In this document: positions 38,266 to 47,814 of the stretch, piece by piece
How positions within the stretch are numbered: position 1 is the stretch's first letter
How the letters are laid out: each line of letters begins with the position of its first letter
Origin: Platerodrilus igneus
Lineage: Eukaryota > Arthropoda > Insecta > Coleoptera > Lycidae
DNA: 64,000 nucleotides
Direction of reading: 5' to 3'
Assembly: GCA_036346225.1 (NCBI GenBank)
Contig: JARFIW010000942.1
Location: 2,067,001 to 2,131,000 of the forward strand
Position numbers and translations under genes: made by a program
The notes under the pieces: model-generated
Databases searched by the model: none
What the model was told of the DNA's origin: nothing
Seen by the model: the letters and a program-made list of their open reading frames with translations, nothing else

Positions 38266-38277
38266 AATTGATACTAT

Positions 38278-38475
38278 CAGTACCAAATGACGAGGGTGTC
38301 TATAGTATCCTCTTCTTCTGTTATTGTATAGTTGGCATTTTCAGACATTCTGTTTACATCTTCGTCAATAATGGTGTCACCCGCTATATGTTGTTGTAAA
38401 TAAAGTCGTCTGTTGGCACGAATTGAGCTTGCCAAGAGATGATCTTCTGTCTCTAGTATATAGCGCTACGGTAAC
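38278..38475 (-). other. Short open frame that reads like protein
   Basis: Minus-strand codons between about 38470 and 38284 give about 60 residues without a stop, including EDHLLASSIRANRRLYLQQH and MSENANYTITEEEDTIDTL. It abuts the truncation point of the LINE above. Composition is unlike random AT-rich translation. I do not recognise it; a fragment of another element is likely. Confidence 0.3.
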
Positions 38476-38796
38476 AATTTTCTAAATTAATGTTAATGCA
38501 TCGTCATAATCTGTATTTGTCACTAGTAATGCGATCACTTTCATATAGAATCGTTTGAATCGAAGACGATTACTTTTTCAGGGGATCCCAGGTTGTGTAT
38601 TTAAATGTAGCCGTTTTTTGTTTTTGCTAATAATAATTCAATGTAGAGACAAATCACTTTATGAATAACCCAGGGCATTCGACAGATTATGCAGAAATGT
38701 AATAACAGTGGCATAGTTAAGTGATGTTCTAAAAAGAACTGTTTTATAGCAGGATATAAATACAGGGGGTTAAAAAAACAGTGTGTGCACATTGCA

Positions 38797-39098
38797 GGCG
38801 GCTCCTTGGCATAGTTGGTATACATGTAACTACTCTGTTCCAGTGTCGTATCGAGTTCAAATTCCAACACGGTCCGCTTGAAAAATGTTAGATGAGCATT
38901 TTTCACAAAAATACACCCTCGTTCGGATTAGAGGTAAAATGGAGAGCCTGTGTGTGTGTTGTCATGCACGTTAAAGATCCCTACCGTGCTTGCAATAGCA
39001 AGAGTTCAGCAGAATTCAAAATTTCCAGGTAAAAAAGAAACTTGCTTCCTGGCTAATATAGTGCTTTCGGGTGGAGCATTGGAAAAATCAAATGTAGT
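38797..39098 (+). mobile_element. tRNA-derived SINE, copy 2
   Basis: The best preserved head of the three copies. A box TGGCATAGTTGG is at 38807-38818 and B box GAGTTCAAATTCC at 38853-38865, the spacing of a tRNA promoter. The body matches copy 1: GAGCATTTTTCACAAAAATA, ACGTTAAAGATCCCTACC, TTCGGGTGGAGCATTGGAAA and the end CAAATGTAGT. Flanks share GTGT...ATTGCA, perhaps an eroded target duplication. Confidence 0.85.
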
Positions 39099-39187
39099 GT
39101 GTTGTAAATTGCAAAATGTCAAACCAACAGAAAACAAAATCCCCTGGATGCTTGGCTTGTGTTCTGCAACCCAAGTCAATGCGGATC

Positions 39188-39460
39188 CATACAAAGGTAC
39201 TACATTGATCAGGAACACTTTCTTTTTCAATTGGGAATTTTGAGGTTTTTGAATCCTTGCGATTCTAAGCTAGGTCTCTTTAACGTGCATAACAACGCAC
39301 ACACACACACAGAACCTACATGTTACCTCTCGTCCTAAACGACTGCGAATTTTTGTGAAAAATGCTCGTCTAACATTCTTCAAGCGGACCATGTCGGAAG
39401 TAAAACCTGGGGCCTTGGGCATAGTAGTCACATATGTAAACTATGCTGCGGAGCTGCTCG
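39188..39460 (-). mobile_element. tRNA-derived SINE, copy 3 (inverted)
   Basis: Same family in the opposite orientation, tail to tail with copy 2. The plus strand reads GGTACTACATTGATCAGGAA, TCTTTAACGTGCATAACAAC and AATTTTTGTGAAAAATGCTC, and ends at the tRNA-like head (minus strand GCTCCGCAGCATAGT...). It is more diverged than copies 1 and 2 and has a short CA run inside. Confidence 0.8.
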
Positions 39461-39836
39461 GACTGCTATATGGCATTCCGGAATTTCGACATTTTATTGC
39501 TGTCATTGTGAGCTTATGAGATAATATTAAGTTTAGTAACCGAATGTGTTTTATTGATCTCAAATAGCCGTAAGAGTTACAGCTTGAGCGTTACAGTTTA
39601 AGCTACAAGATCAAAGCACTTCATATAGCATGTTTGAATTTTTTATCAACTGTTTTTGTTTATTCTAAGCAAGTAACGCCTCAATTTCAAAAATAAATGG
39701 AAAAAGTCCATACTGTAATTCTGTGAAAATAATATTAATAAATTGTGCAAAATATAATATCGTTTTATGTACTGCCACTCTGAAGTTACATTGACGTCTT
39801 CGAGTCTTCAGTAGTTAGCATTTACGATTTTTAAGA
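39461..39836. other. No gene recognised
   Basis: Short AT-rich spacer without features. Confidence 0.4.
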
Positions 39837-40385
39837 ATTCTGAGCAAGGAGGTACGTCATTTCTCCAGCCCTCCTATTCATTTTTTTAAATATATAGAGG
39901 AGGGATGCACAAAATATAATAGCAGTACAAAATATTGAGCACGATTTTAATGAAATTTGGGGGGGAGGGCTCTCTAGCCTCTCGATCAATTTCTTCATAT
40001 ATAGGTATATCGAGAAAAGAAGAGGTACAAAATATTTTAATAGCAGTACATTTACGAACAAAAGGGGTACACAATTTTGAGATGTATTTTAAAGTAATAA
40101 TCTAAGCAGGTGGTTGGTTCTCCAGCCTTGCCATTCATTTTTTCAAATATATCATGAAGAGATACAAAATATTGTAATCGTGGTTCATTTAGGTACAAAA
40201 CGATTGTAAAGATTTTGGAGCAAGGGCGGGAGAGGGGGGCGTCGTTTCGTCAGGTCTCTTCAATTAACTGTTATCAAATCTATTAAGTAAGGGGAAGTAG
40301 GTACAGAATATTTTAATTGTGGTACATTTCAGTACAAAGTGGGTACAACATTCTGAGATAGTGAGAGCTGTGGGGGGGCTTTAAT
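39837..40385. repeat. Four diverged tandem units of about 140 bp
   Basis: Each unit has a pyrimidine-rich opening (CTCCAGCC, or CTCTAGCCTCTC), a TATAT-containing middle, the core GGTACAAAATATTTTAAT...GGTACATT, and a G-rich close (GGGGGGAG, GAGAGGGGGG, GTGGGGGGGC). Approximate starts are 39837, 39966, 40108 and 40236. Divergence between units is high. The G-rich closes could form quadruplex-like structures, which is inference. Confidence 0.6.
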
Positions 40386-41392
40386 AATGTTTGTGTCTGT
40401 ATGTTTTATCGACCAACAGCATTTTAAAACAGTTAATCAATTAAAAAGCACTAACCTGTAATGGTTGCCAATTGCGCTGGTATGAAAAAATGTAGTGGAC
40501 TGTAATCTGCACAACCGCCGTAAACTGCATAAACGAAAATTCACTATTCTTGAGGCGTTTTCACCATTGAAAACCCCATGGTCAAAGCACACCGAACTGA
40601 TTGTTACGATCACTCCCGTTGCCAACTTAATAATGTTCTGTCCGATGCGCATCTTGAACTGTGTATACGAACACAAAAAGGCACTTGTGCGTACACCTTC
40701 CAATATCCAAAGTTGTATGTATATGTTATAGGATAGGCGATAACAGGAAAGGAACTTTGATAATGTAAATATCAAACCAGAATAATATAAAGTGATCGTA
40801 TGTCACCAAAAATGCTATAAAATGCCTAACAGTTTGCTACAACTGAAAGCCATATGTCCTGCTGCAGTGTTCGGCGTATTAAATAATTTAATCCCATTTT
40901 ATAGATTTTATAGATTGTTCACCAGTAAATATCAAATCGGCAACTAGTGCATTTTTTTTGTAATGGCATGAATAATAGTGGTTCTGTTCCTACTAAACTA
41001 ATATGAATGAAGACGGTTTTTGCTTTTGGCAAAGTTGATTTCGTTTAGAAATGCAACTCTGATATAATTGAAGTTGCTATTATGGTATCAATAAAATCGA
41101 TTATCTGATAAAGCATGTTTTGGTAATTTGTTAAAGTTGGTTTTGGTAAACAGGTTTTTTAGCAAATCCGGTAACCGGTTTCTATTTTTCCAGTTTTTAC
41201 CAGCACTACTCTTAAATAAAAATTTTTTTTATAGCCAATATACACATAAATTTTTATTGTATAATACTTATTGTAAATAGAATATTGGAACCTGTAATAA
41301 TGAAGTATGGTAAGTTTTACAAATTTATTTTCTACGCATAATACACATAATACTAATCATGCACGGTTTAAGCATGACTATTTGTATTACAA
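40386..41392. other. No gene recognised
   Basis: Spacer with another small group of GGTTTTGGTAAA-type repeats at 41110-41210, like those at 27825. The 112-codon minus frame at 40775-40437 overlaps an equally long plus frame and shows no family features. Confidence 0.4.
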
Positions 41393-41398
41393 TTTATT
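41393..41398 (-). terminator. Candidate polyadenylation signal of the receptor kinase gene
   Basis: AATAAA on the minus strand, about 165 nt beyond the stop codon at 41563. It is the nearest canonical signal in a plausible position. Confidence 0.4.
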
Positions 41399-41562
41399 AG
41401 ATGGGCTTACTTCAGACTATGAGCATTATTACAAATAACTTGAATAAATTTTACATTGAATATAACAGCGAACGTTCTGTACGCAAACTAGATAATTAAA
41501 GCGTTTTATAATAAATAATGGTTCGGCAAGCTTCTATTAAGAAATTAATCAAGCAAAGAATA

Positions 41563-41692
41563 TTAAATTCCCACACATAAATTTATATAATGATTTTCAT
41601 TCTGTAGAAACTCCTCAAGCATATGACGTAGTTCTGAAAATGTAGGTCTTTCTTTGCTATTTTCGTTCCAACAGAGTAGCATTATATTGTAC
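41563..41692 (-). CDS. Receptor tyrosine kinase, terminal exon
   Basis: Begins with the last base of a split Leu codon after ATATTTTTAG, then YNIMLLCWNENSKERPTFSE and LRHMLEEFLQNENHY, ending INLCVGI and TAA at 41565-41563. CW-x(6)-RPTF is the conserved final block of the tyrosine kinase domain. The protein stops about 15 residues after the domain, so there is almost no cytoplasmic tail. Confidence 0.9.
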
Positions 41693-41735
41693 CTAAAAAT
41701 ATCTTATTTGACTTTTATGATTCTCGTATACTTAC

Positions 41736-42088
41736 AGATCTTGAGTGCAGTTTCTAGGGCAATCCATTCGATATCCATTTTTTAAAACGACTAAGATATC
41801 TTTTGGATGTATAGCTGCATAGGGATTACCACCTAAGGTTACAATTTCCCATAGAACAATTCCAAATGACCAAACGTCGCTTTGGGAGGTATAGTGCTGA
41901 TGCGACAGTGATTCAATTGCCATCCATTTAACAGGCAATTTACCTGCGCCTGTTTTAAAATAAATATTGTCTTCATATACATCTCGACTCAACCCAAAAT
42001 CAGCAATTTTTAAAGTTTTATTTCCACACATCAGAACATTTCGGGCAGCCAAATCTCTGTGTACAATTCTCAGATTTGAAAGGTATTC
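41736..42088 (-). CDS. Receptor tyrosine kinase, catalytic and activation-loop exon
   Basis: Starts in phase 0 after TAAAATTTTAG. It contains EYLSNLRIVHRDLAARNVL (catalytic HRDLAARN), KIADFGLSRDVYEDNIYF (DFG and the activation-loop tyrosines), KLPVKWMAIESL and QSDVWSFGIVLWEIVTLGGN, and ends NCTQDL with a split codon before GTAAGT. All catalytic residues visible here are intact. HRDLAARN and LPVKWMA identify a tyrosine kinase of receptor type. The style (DVYEDN, TLGGNPY, ESLSHQHYTSQSDVWS) fits the Torso, RET or Cad96Ca groups. I cannot choose among them from the kinase alone. Confidence 0.95.
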
Positions 42089-42210
42089 CTAAAATTTTAT
42101 AGTTCAGGATAAATGTCGTCCCAACTACATTTATATTTATTTGAAATAATGTCAAACTAAACATCATAGGCATTTTTGCAAATTATTCAAAAGATTTTAA
42201 AGCAGTATCG

Positions 42211-42211
<1 letters not shown>

Positions 42212-42279
<68 letters not shown>
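42212..42279. repeat. (AT)n microsatellite, 68 bp
   Basis: The longest pure AT tract in the window. Confidence 0.95.
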
Positions 42280-42282
<3 letters not shown>

Positions 42283-42321
42283 TGTTTTATTTTTCTTGAC
42301 ACCTTTCACTCTATATTTGTT

Positions 42322-42371
42322 TGAGGATGATTTTCTTGGGTTATAGGTCTATAACCCAAGAAAATCATCCT

Positions 42372-42373
<2 letters not shown>
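42322..42373. repeat. Perfect 25-bp inverted repeat with 2-nt loop
   Basis: The arms 42322-42346 and 42349-42373 are exact reverse complements (first arm starts TGAGGATGATTTTCTTGGG). The loop is GT. It sits between two long TA tracts. No mismatch has accumulated, so it is young, conserved or an assembly artefact. Confidence 0.95.

Positions 42374-42378
<5 letters not shown>

Positions 42379-42418
<40 letters not shown>
42379..42418. repeat. (AT)n microsatellite, 40 bp
   Basis: Starts after CATACATAC, five bases beyond the hairpin. Confidence 0.95.
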
Positions 42419-42420
<2 letters not shown>

Positions 42421-43123
42421 TGTTATGATAAGAGGGTAGTTTAAGAGCAGATTAAGTCATAGGGATCGTAAGATAAATGTAAATATAATTAACATTAAGA
42501 AAATCAAATAATTCCACCATTAAATAGGAGTAAATCGACTATTTTACAAAAAGTCAATAGCGAGCACTTGTATATAAATTATAACCCCATTTTCATTCAT
42601 AAGATAGAAGCTCATTTTGCAATAATTAGATAATATTTAGCTAAAATAATAATGTGTACGCTTAAAGTTAAAGAAACGAACAAAGATAAGGTTTTAAATA
42701 CATCAAGTTTCATCAAAACAAACACGTAATCGGTAAAGATAAACAATATCACTAAAATATCAACGCATAAATAAATAAACGCCTTCAAATACGTCATTAT
42801 TAGAAAGATGAGTATGTGACTAGGAATATCATATTTGTATAAAAATCCAACATATTTGGAGTAACAAACAATACAAGAGGCGGTTCGTGATACGATAAAG
42901 TTTGGACTATAATCGACACAAACATAAAAGACATGACAAAATACAATGAATATTTGGAAATTCTGAAAATATGCGGCGAAATATTGAACGTCTACGTGTG
43001 AGATTGAATGACGAAAACAAGAATCCAACCAGGAAATTTTGAGAAATACCGAGTTCTACAGAGATAGGCGCAAAATACAAGCCTTGATTAAAAACACCAA
43101 TTAGAACATGCATAGGTGGAGTC

Positions 43124-43157
43124 TATAAATACCATTGGAAACTCGTAAAGATTCAGT
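43124..43157 (+). promoter_or_regulatory. Possible TATA-initiator core promoter
   Basis: TATAAATA at 43124-43131 and TCAGT at 43153-43157, with the A of the initiator 31 bases after the first T of the TATA box. This is the standard arthropod spacing. The leader to the first ATG (43271) is about 115 nt and has no earlier ATG. Confidence 0.45.
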
Positions 43158-43270
43158 ATCTCTACAACAAGGCACCTACTACGTCAATTTAAAGTGAAAG
43201 ATTACGTACAAATAAAACTTAGTGAAAGTGAATAAATTGTTAAAATTGTGAAAAGTAAAAGTGCCAATTT

Positions 43271-43386
43271 ATGCAACAAAAAATAGCTGTTTTACGCTTA
43301 AAATGGCCAATAATCCGTCCAATTATACGAATTAAATATCCAATTATACGTCTACTTAACCATGGAATTAAATATCCAATTATACG
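43271..43386 (+). CDS. Possible small cationic repeat-peptide gene, left part, split by gypsy
   Basis: From ATG 43271 the frame stays open and encodes a repeated heptad, IKYPIIR. The part before the insertion has two full copies plus two partial ones (WPIIR, PIIR), with LLNHG as spacer. At 43383-43386 the coding sequence meets the gypsy insertion. After the duplicated TACG at 45623, the same frame continues for 16 codons to TGA at 45676, with a third and related unit (IKYLNIR) and NHL/KH spacers. The pre-insertion product would be about 55 residues in imperfect 12-residue repeats, rich in Ile, Pro, Arg, Lys and His. No signal peptide is evident. Synonymous CGA/CGT differences between repeats hint at coding constraint. 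With the insertion, the frame ends at a TAG at 43445. Function unknown; a chance open frame in a 36-bp satellite is the alternative. Confidence 0.35.
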
Positions 43387-43571
43387 TGTAACGTTCCGTT
43401 TATTTTGTTACCTTATATTAGAGAAATATGTGTATAAAGTCAATTAGTTTGTGTAAATAATTCATCAGTTTAAAATATAACAAAGAGCGCATTGCCCGCA
43501 CATCCCTTCATAATTTCGACAGTTTTTCTTTCACAGCTTTTTCTTAAGTCGAAAATGGGATTTTCGTCTTC

Positions 43572-43583
43572 GAGTGGGGGAGG
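43572..43583 (+). promoter_or_regulatory. Gypsy polypurine tract
   Basis: GAGTGGGGGAGG directly before the LTR start TGTAACG, the expected place for plus-strand priming. Confidence 0.7.
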
Positions 43584-43921
43584 TGTAACGTTCCGTTTAT
43601 TTTGTTACCTTATATTAGAGAAATATGTGTATAAAGTCAATTAATTTGTGTAAATAATTCATCAGTTTAAAATATAACAAAGAGCGCATTGCCCGCACAT
43701 CCCTTCATAATTTCGACAGTTTTTTGGAGGTAGTCAAGAGGGCCGATGTCTGTGACGTTTATGGAGTGAAGTTTGTCAAGTTGAGTTTTGGTGATATATA
43801 ACAAATCGCTTAGAGCGGATTTATTCAGTTCTTACATGAAATATGTAGTTACAATATCATAGTTAATCGATCGTTTATTTTGGTGGTTCAGGGGAAGTTA
43901 TAATACAAGTGCCGAGTTTTG
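43584..43921 (+). repeat. Partial LTR, plus orientation (left arm of inverted repeat)
   Basis: 338 bp that match 45622-45286 in inverted orientation with about five differences and one single-base indel. They represent the 5' part of the 1,547-bp LTR. Confidence 0.9.
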
Positions 43922-44064
43922 TGGCATATGATCGCGCTAAAATCAAATATGATTTACGAAGGCGTCCCGCAGATTTTGAAGTTGGTGATTCCGTGTGGAG
44001 AAGGAATTATGTTTTGTCTGAGGCGTCGAAACATTTTACCGCGAAATTAGCCCCACGTTGGGTG
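43922..44064 (+). pseudogene. Gypsy integrase C-terminal fragment
   Basis: Reads AYDRAKIKYDLRRRPADFEV and GDSVWRRNYVLSEASKHFTA, then KLAPRW. The block is the chromodomain-like tail region of gypsy integrases and is close to 61505-61620 in the element at the right end. It joins the primer-binding sequence within CCCCACGTTGGG, a microhomology-like junction. Confidence 0.8.
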
Positions 44065-44075
44065 CCAAATTAATT

Positions 44076-45622
44076 TGTTACGGGCCAATTCAGCACTACG
44101 ACACCAAGGAACGGATAGGGACCCGTGAGTGGCCTAGCTCTAGCCGGTGAGGGGTAGGTCAGACAAAAGTCGTAGCTTGGAATTGCTAAATGCCCTAAGA
44201 TGACAATTATAATGAAATGTGAATTCGGTAAAACGTCAAAAATCGGGTGCGCACCACCAGTAATGTCACAATGCTAGATGACAAAAGGAGAATCTCGTCA
44301 CTGGTCGGTAGACTCCTTGCAGCTCAATATTTAACATAAAATCCTCAGAAAATCTCGCAGAGTAGAGAGGTTGAATTCACCCTACTAACATAAACTTCTT
44401 ACTAAAATAATGCACGTAGACAACTTTACTTAATTCTATTAACAAATCCCAACGACTGAAATAAATACATGGGTTGGTTACATAAACAAATATGGCACAT
44501 ACATATATGAACAAGTAAATGTAAACATTACCACAAGTAATATGGTCGATAAAGTAAATGGCATACAATTATTCTTACTATAAGGTGTACTGGCCAGTAA
44601 AGCAATGTGTAATAAAATTAAGGTGGAGTTGAGTGCACAGGACACCCCCACTTGCTCTACTTACACAGTAACTAATAAAATATTTGAAACGTAATGCGTA
44701 GGACGCCGTGTGCATGCAACCCTACGCTACTAACTTAACGGCAACAATAACTTTTAATTCAAAATGTAAATGGTGGTCTTAATTCAGCAAATATGTAATC
44801 GTAATAATTTTGAATAAATGGAAGTATCAGCACAACTGTCTTAAATATTACGTTTAATTGAAAATAATATCGTTTAACTATTTATACTAGTTAAATGTGT
44901 TTGTTGTTCACGACAACGGTAAAGTATCAATAAAGCGCACACACTCAATTATAATCGACGTATTTGGGGCTGCACTGTAAAATCTATCAATTACAGTCGC
45001 TTACCTTGTAAGGTGGATTGTACCAGTCAACACTATGAGGGTGTCCAGTTTTCTACTTCTAAACACGTGACAATTAATCTATTACTTGATCCCCAACAAC
45101 TGGGTTATATTACGGGCCTACCGCAACCGTAACGACATTTCCATTCATCCTCCAGACAGTAACTCCCAAATTCATTGGCATTAATTAATACTTCTAAAAC
45201 GTAAACAACAAAAGAGGATGCCTCAACGTACAACAGAATGATTAACCACGTGCAGCACGTGACGCTATGAGCGAAGATCAACAATCAAAACTCGGCACTT
45301 GTATTATAACTTCCCTGAATCACCAAAATAAACGATCGATTAACTATGATATTGTAACTACATATTTCATGTAAGAACTGAATAAATCCGCTCTAAGCGA
45401 TTTGTTTTATATCACCTAAACTCAACTTGACAAACTTCACTCCATAAACGTCACAGACATTGGCCCTCTTGACTACCTCCAAAAAACTGTCGAAATTATG
45501 AAGGGATGTGCGGGCAATGCGCTCTTTGTTATATTTTAAACTGATGAATTATTTACACAAACTAATTGACTTTATACACATATTTCTCTAATATAAGGTA
45601 ACAAAATAAACGGAACGTTACA
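44076..45622 (-). repeat. Full gypsy LTR, minus orientation, with adjacent primer-binding site
   Basis: On the minus strand the LTR starts TGTAACGTTCC at 45622 and ends CCCGTAACA at 44076, about 1,547 bp. Six bases on, the minus strand reads TTGGCACCCAACGTGGGGC (44069-44051), a gypsy primer-binding site with one difference from that at 6477-6496. No open reading frame is convincing within the LTR. Confidence 0.75.
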
Positions 45623-45626
45623 TACG

Positions 45627-45678
45627 TCCAATTAATCATCTAATTAAATATTTAAATATACGACCAATTAAGCATTGA
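45627..45678 (+). pseudogene. Right part of the split repeat-peptide frame
   Basis: Continues in phase from 43386 if the 2,236-bp element and one TACG copy are removed. It encodes a further IKY-x-x-IR unit and ends in TGA. There is no canonical AATAAA within the next 150 bases; TATAAA at 45705 is a weak variant. Confidence 0.3.
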
Positions 45679-46731
45679 AATACTTCGAGAATATTACAAA
45701 TACTTATAAATAATTGTACGTGAAGATACTCAAATTGATCTACAATATACTCAAAGTTAATCCAGAAATCCGGGGGGAAAAATTCAAGCAGCCAACGTGT
45801 TAAATACAACAGTTAATACTGCTTAGCGTTTGCTTGACAAATGACATTAATACGACAAGAATTATTTGGCGCGTAATACACATGCGCGATTGTCCTGTAA
45901 AGTAGGGTTGAGAATGATACAAAAAAATCGATATTGATACTGAATTAAATAGCATTTATATAGGTTTCGTAAATTTGACACCTGAGAAAGTCATAAAAGA
46001 ACATTGAAGGAAAAATGCTCGGTTCTGGCATTGAATTTACGCACAATTCACGCCCTTATTCCCGGTCACGAAAAATTCCACATATTTTCCGCTTTTCCAG
46101 GATTTCCCGGCGAGTGGCCACCCAGTTTATTTTGACAAAGTTTTTCAGACATATAGAAAATCATCATTTTAATAAATAACAATAGGTTAACGCTGTAATA
46201 GAACGACATCAGAACCACCCAAAAAGATAGAAAATTGACATTGCAGTAAATTGTAATTCAAAGCATATAATTGTAGGCTAACACGGAATATTAAGAGTAA
46301 TAGTATGTAAAGTGAAGGCACCGATACAGTAATCAGGAACCCTCTTCAAACACTTGCACCACCCTTCCCACTGAGATAGTCGGAAACCATTCTTGTTAGT
46401 ACAAAGGGTGTTTTTGGTACTTTATGGAAACGCGGAATTTTTAGGGATGTTCTTTACCGAATTCCTATGTGGATTATCGGTCCGAATTTTCTGGGGCCAA
46501 AACTGTACGTAATAACCTTTTTAATGTGTGTACCTTTCTTTGTCATTTTTGTTAGGTTGAATAGTTACCTACTGCGTAATACATATATACATAATTTTCT
46601 AATGAATAATATGCAGTCTTGTGGCTAAATGTCCTTGTAGACAAAGCCAAATAAATGGCATCATCACTGTCTTTATATTTATAAATAGAACTGATTGTCA
46701 AATATTATAAGTGAACTCTAAATTACCTTAC
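45679..46731. other. No gene recognised (intron remainder)
   Basis: AT-rich DNA; the phrase CCAGGATTTCCCGGCGAGTGG near 46098 looks like an old repeat but could not be assigned. Confidence 0.4.
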
Positions 46732-46864
46732 CATTCCTAAAGCAATTTGACGTCCAAATGATAAAAGATCCTTAGACTCCAGAACAGATTCATCAAATAC
46801 CTCATACATTTTATTTGTAAAGCTATCAGATTGATTCAAATTTACGTGACTTGTTTCAGCTGCT
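46732..46864 (-). CDS. Receptor tyrosine kinase, kinase-insert exon
   Basis: 133 bp between acceptor TTACAG (ending at 46865) and donor GTAAGG. After one base of a split Gln codon it reads AAETSHVNLNQSDSFTNKMY, EVFDESVLESK and DLLSFGRQIALGM, which joins directly to EYLSNLRIVHRD in the next exon. The hydrophilic part is the kinase insert typical of split-kinase receptors; DLLSF-x-RQIA-x-GM is the conserved helix E. Confidence 0.9.
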
Positions 46865-46914
46865 CTGTAATTTAAGAACTTAAAACTTTAAACAGAATTG
46901 AAAAAATTGCTTAC

Positions 46915-47116
46915 TGCACTGTCATTTGATACCAAACAGAACGTAAAAATGTTTGTAAATCTCCTTTGTTGCAGTATTCAACAACCAATAGTGGACCAAA
47001 ATAACCCGACTTTAAACTGCATCCTAGCATGGAAACAAGATGAGGATGGGATCCTACAGATTTCATAATTTCCATTTCTTGTTCAAATTGTCGAATTTCA
47101 TCAGTAGTTGAATTTC
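46915..47116 (-). CDS. Receptor tyrosine kinase, N-lobe exon
   Basis: 202 bp after TGCATTTTAG, entering with two bases of a split codon. It encodes NSTTDEIRQFEQEMEIMKSV (helix C with its conserved Glu in EQEMEIMK), GSHPHLVSMLGCSLKSGYF, GPLLVVEYCNKGDLQTFLR (hinge) and SVWYQMTV, leaving CA before GTAAGC. The exon that should carry the ATP loop and the catalytic Lys was not found upstream within the window. Confidence 0.9.
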
Positions 47117-47814
47117 CTAAAATGCATACGTATTAAAGATATTCTTTAAATCTTTATATATAGAAATTGCGGCAAATTTATTTCTTACAGTAATTTAAGT
47201 TTTAGCAACGTCTTGGGTTTTGGATTGTCAAATTGTTAGGTGCTCAATTGACGCTAATTACTTGAAATAATTTTTTTCTGCAAAAGAGATGTAACAGTAA
47301 ATACAGCACCAACTAGCTTACAGTGACAGGAATGAATTCTGTAAAAGCAAATGCAAATCTTTTTAGAGGTATACTTTAGCAAACCATATACATTTTGAAA
47401 TATGGTAGTCTTAACTACAACTTGGTGAGGAAATCTTTTTTTTTTTATAGACCTTCATTTGTTTGTAGTGTCATCATCGTTACTTTTTTTTAAATTGGTT
47501 CGTATAGTTTTTTTGTGTATTATTGTAGAGAATTTTCTATACTATTCAGTAGTCTAGACTTTTTAGTATGAAGTTTTTTTAAAAAATGCAAAAAATTTAT
47601 TGAAGAAGGTAGGTCATGAAATTACATCTTATTTAAAAATTAGTAATTAAAAACCAACCATACAGCCTTAAAAGCACGTTTTGAACTGTAACTTTGTGTA
47701 TCTTAATGACCAATAATAGTGATAACATAACAAAATGAAAATAAAATAAAACTAAATGAATCGTTTAAATTATATACCAATATTATATATGCACAACTGG
47801 CATCTTTAATTCAC
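47117..47814. other. No gene recognised
   Basis: AT-rich intron DNA. A search by eye for a GxGxxG ATP loop on the minus strand found none. Confidence 0.4.

Larger units (their letters stand above)
43387..45622. mobile_element. Rearranged gypsy-like element with inverted LTR ends and TACG duplication
   Basis: The element begins TGTAACGTTCC at 43387 and ends GGAACGTTACA at 45622, flanked by TACG at 43383-43386 and 45623-45626. Inside, in order: the first 141 bp of the LTR (43387-43527); a 56-bp segment ending in a polypurine tract GAGTGGGGGAGG (43572-43583); the LTR start again (43584-43921, + orientation); an integrase C-terminal fragment (43922-44064, +); a primer-binding site on the minus strand (44051-44069); and a full LTR on the minus strand (45622-44076). 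All parts fit one gypsy family, but they are joined in a head-to-head order that no normal replication product has. The single target duplication shows that the whole rearranged DNA was integrated at once or rearranged after insertion without loss of its ends. Confidence 0.85.
42089..46731 (-). other. Receptor kinase intron of 4.6 kb
   Basis: Donor GTAAGG after GGAATG at 46732 and acceptor at 42089-42090. It holds two long TA tracts with a perfect hairpin between them, a possible small gene on the opposite strand, a rearranged gypsy element (43387-45622) and, at 45630-46700, DNA with no recognised gene. Confidence 0.85.

Noticed and set aside
38797..38876. Possible tRNA gene
   Set aside because: A and B boxes fit, but the stems do not close and the sequence continues into the SINE body shared by two other copies.
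40437..40775. 112-codon minus frame
   Set aside because: The other strand is open too, and nothing resembles a known protein.
42612..43028. 138-codon minus frame with apparent membrane segments
   Set aside because: Hydrophobic residues come from T-rich codons of AT-rich DNA; no family, no splice context.
43387..43447. Functional fusion of the small peptide with LTR sequence
   Set aside because: The frame runs 20 codons into the LTR by chance and then stops; no sign of selection on that extension.
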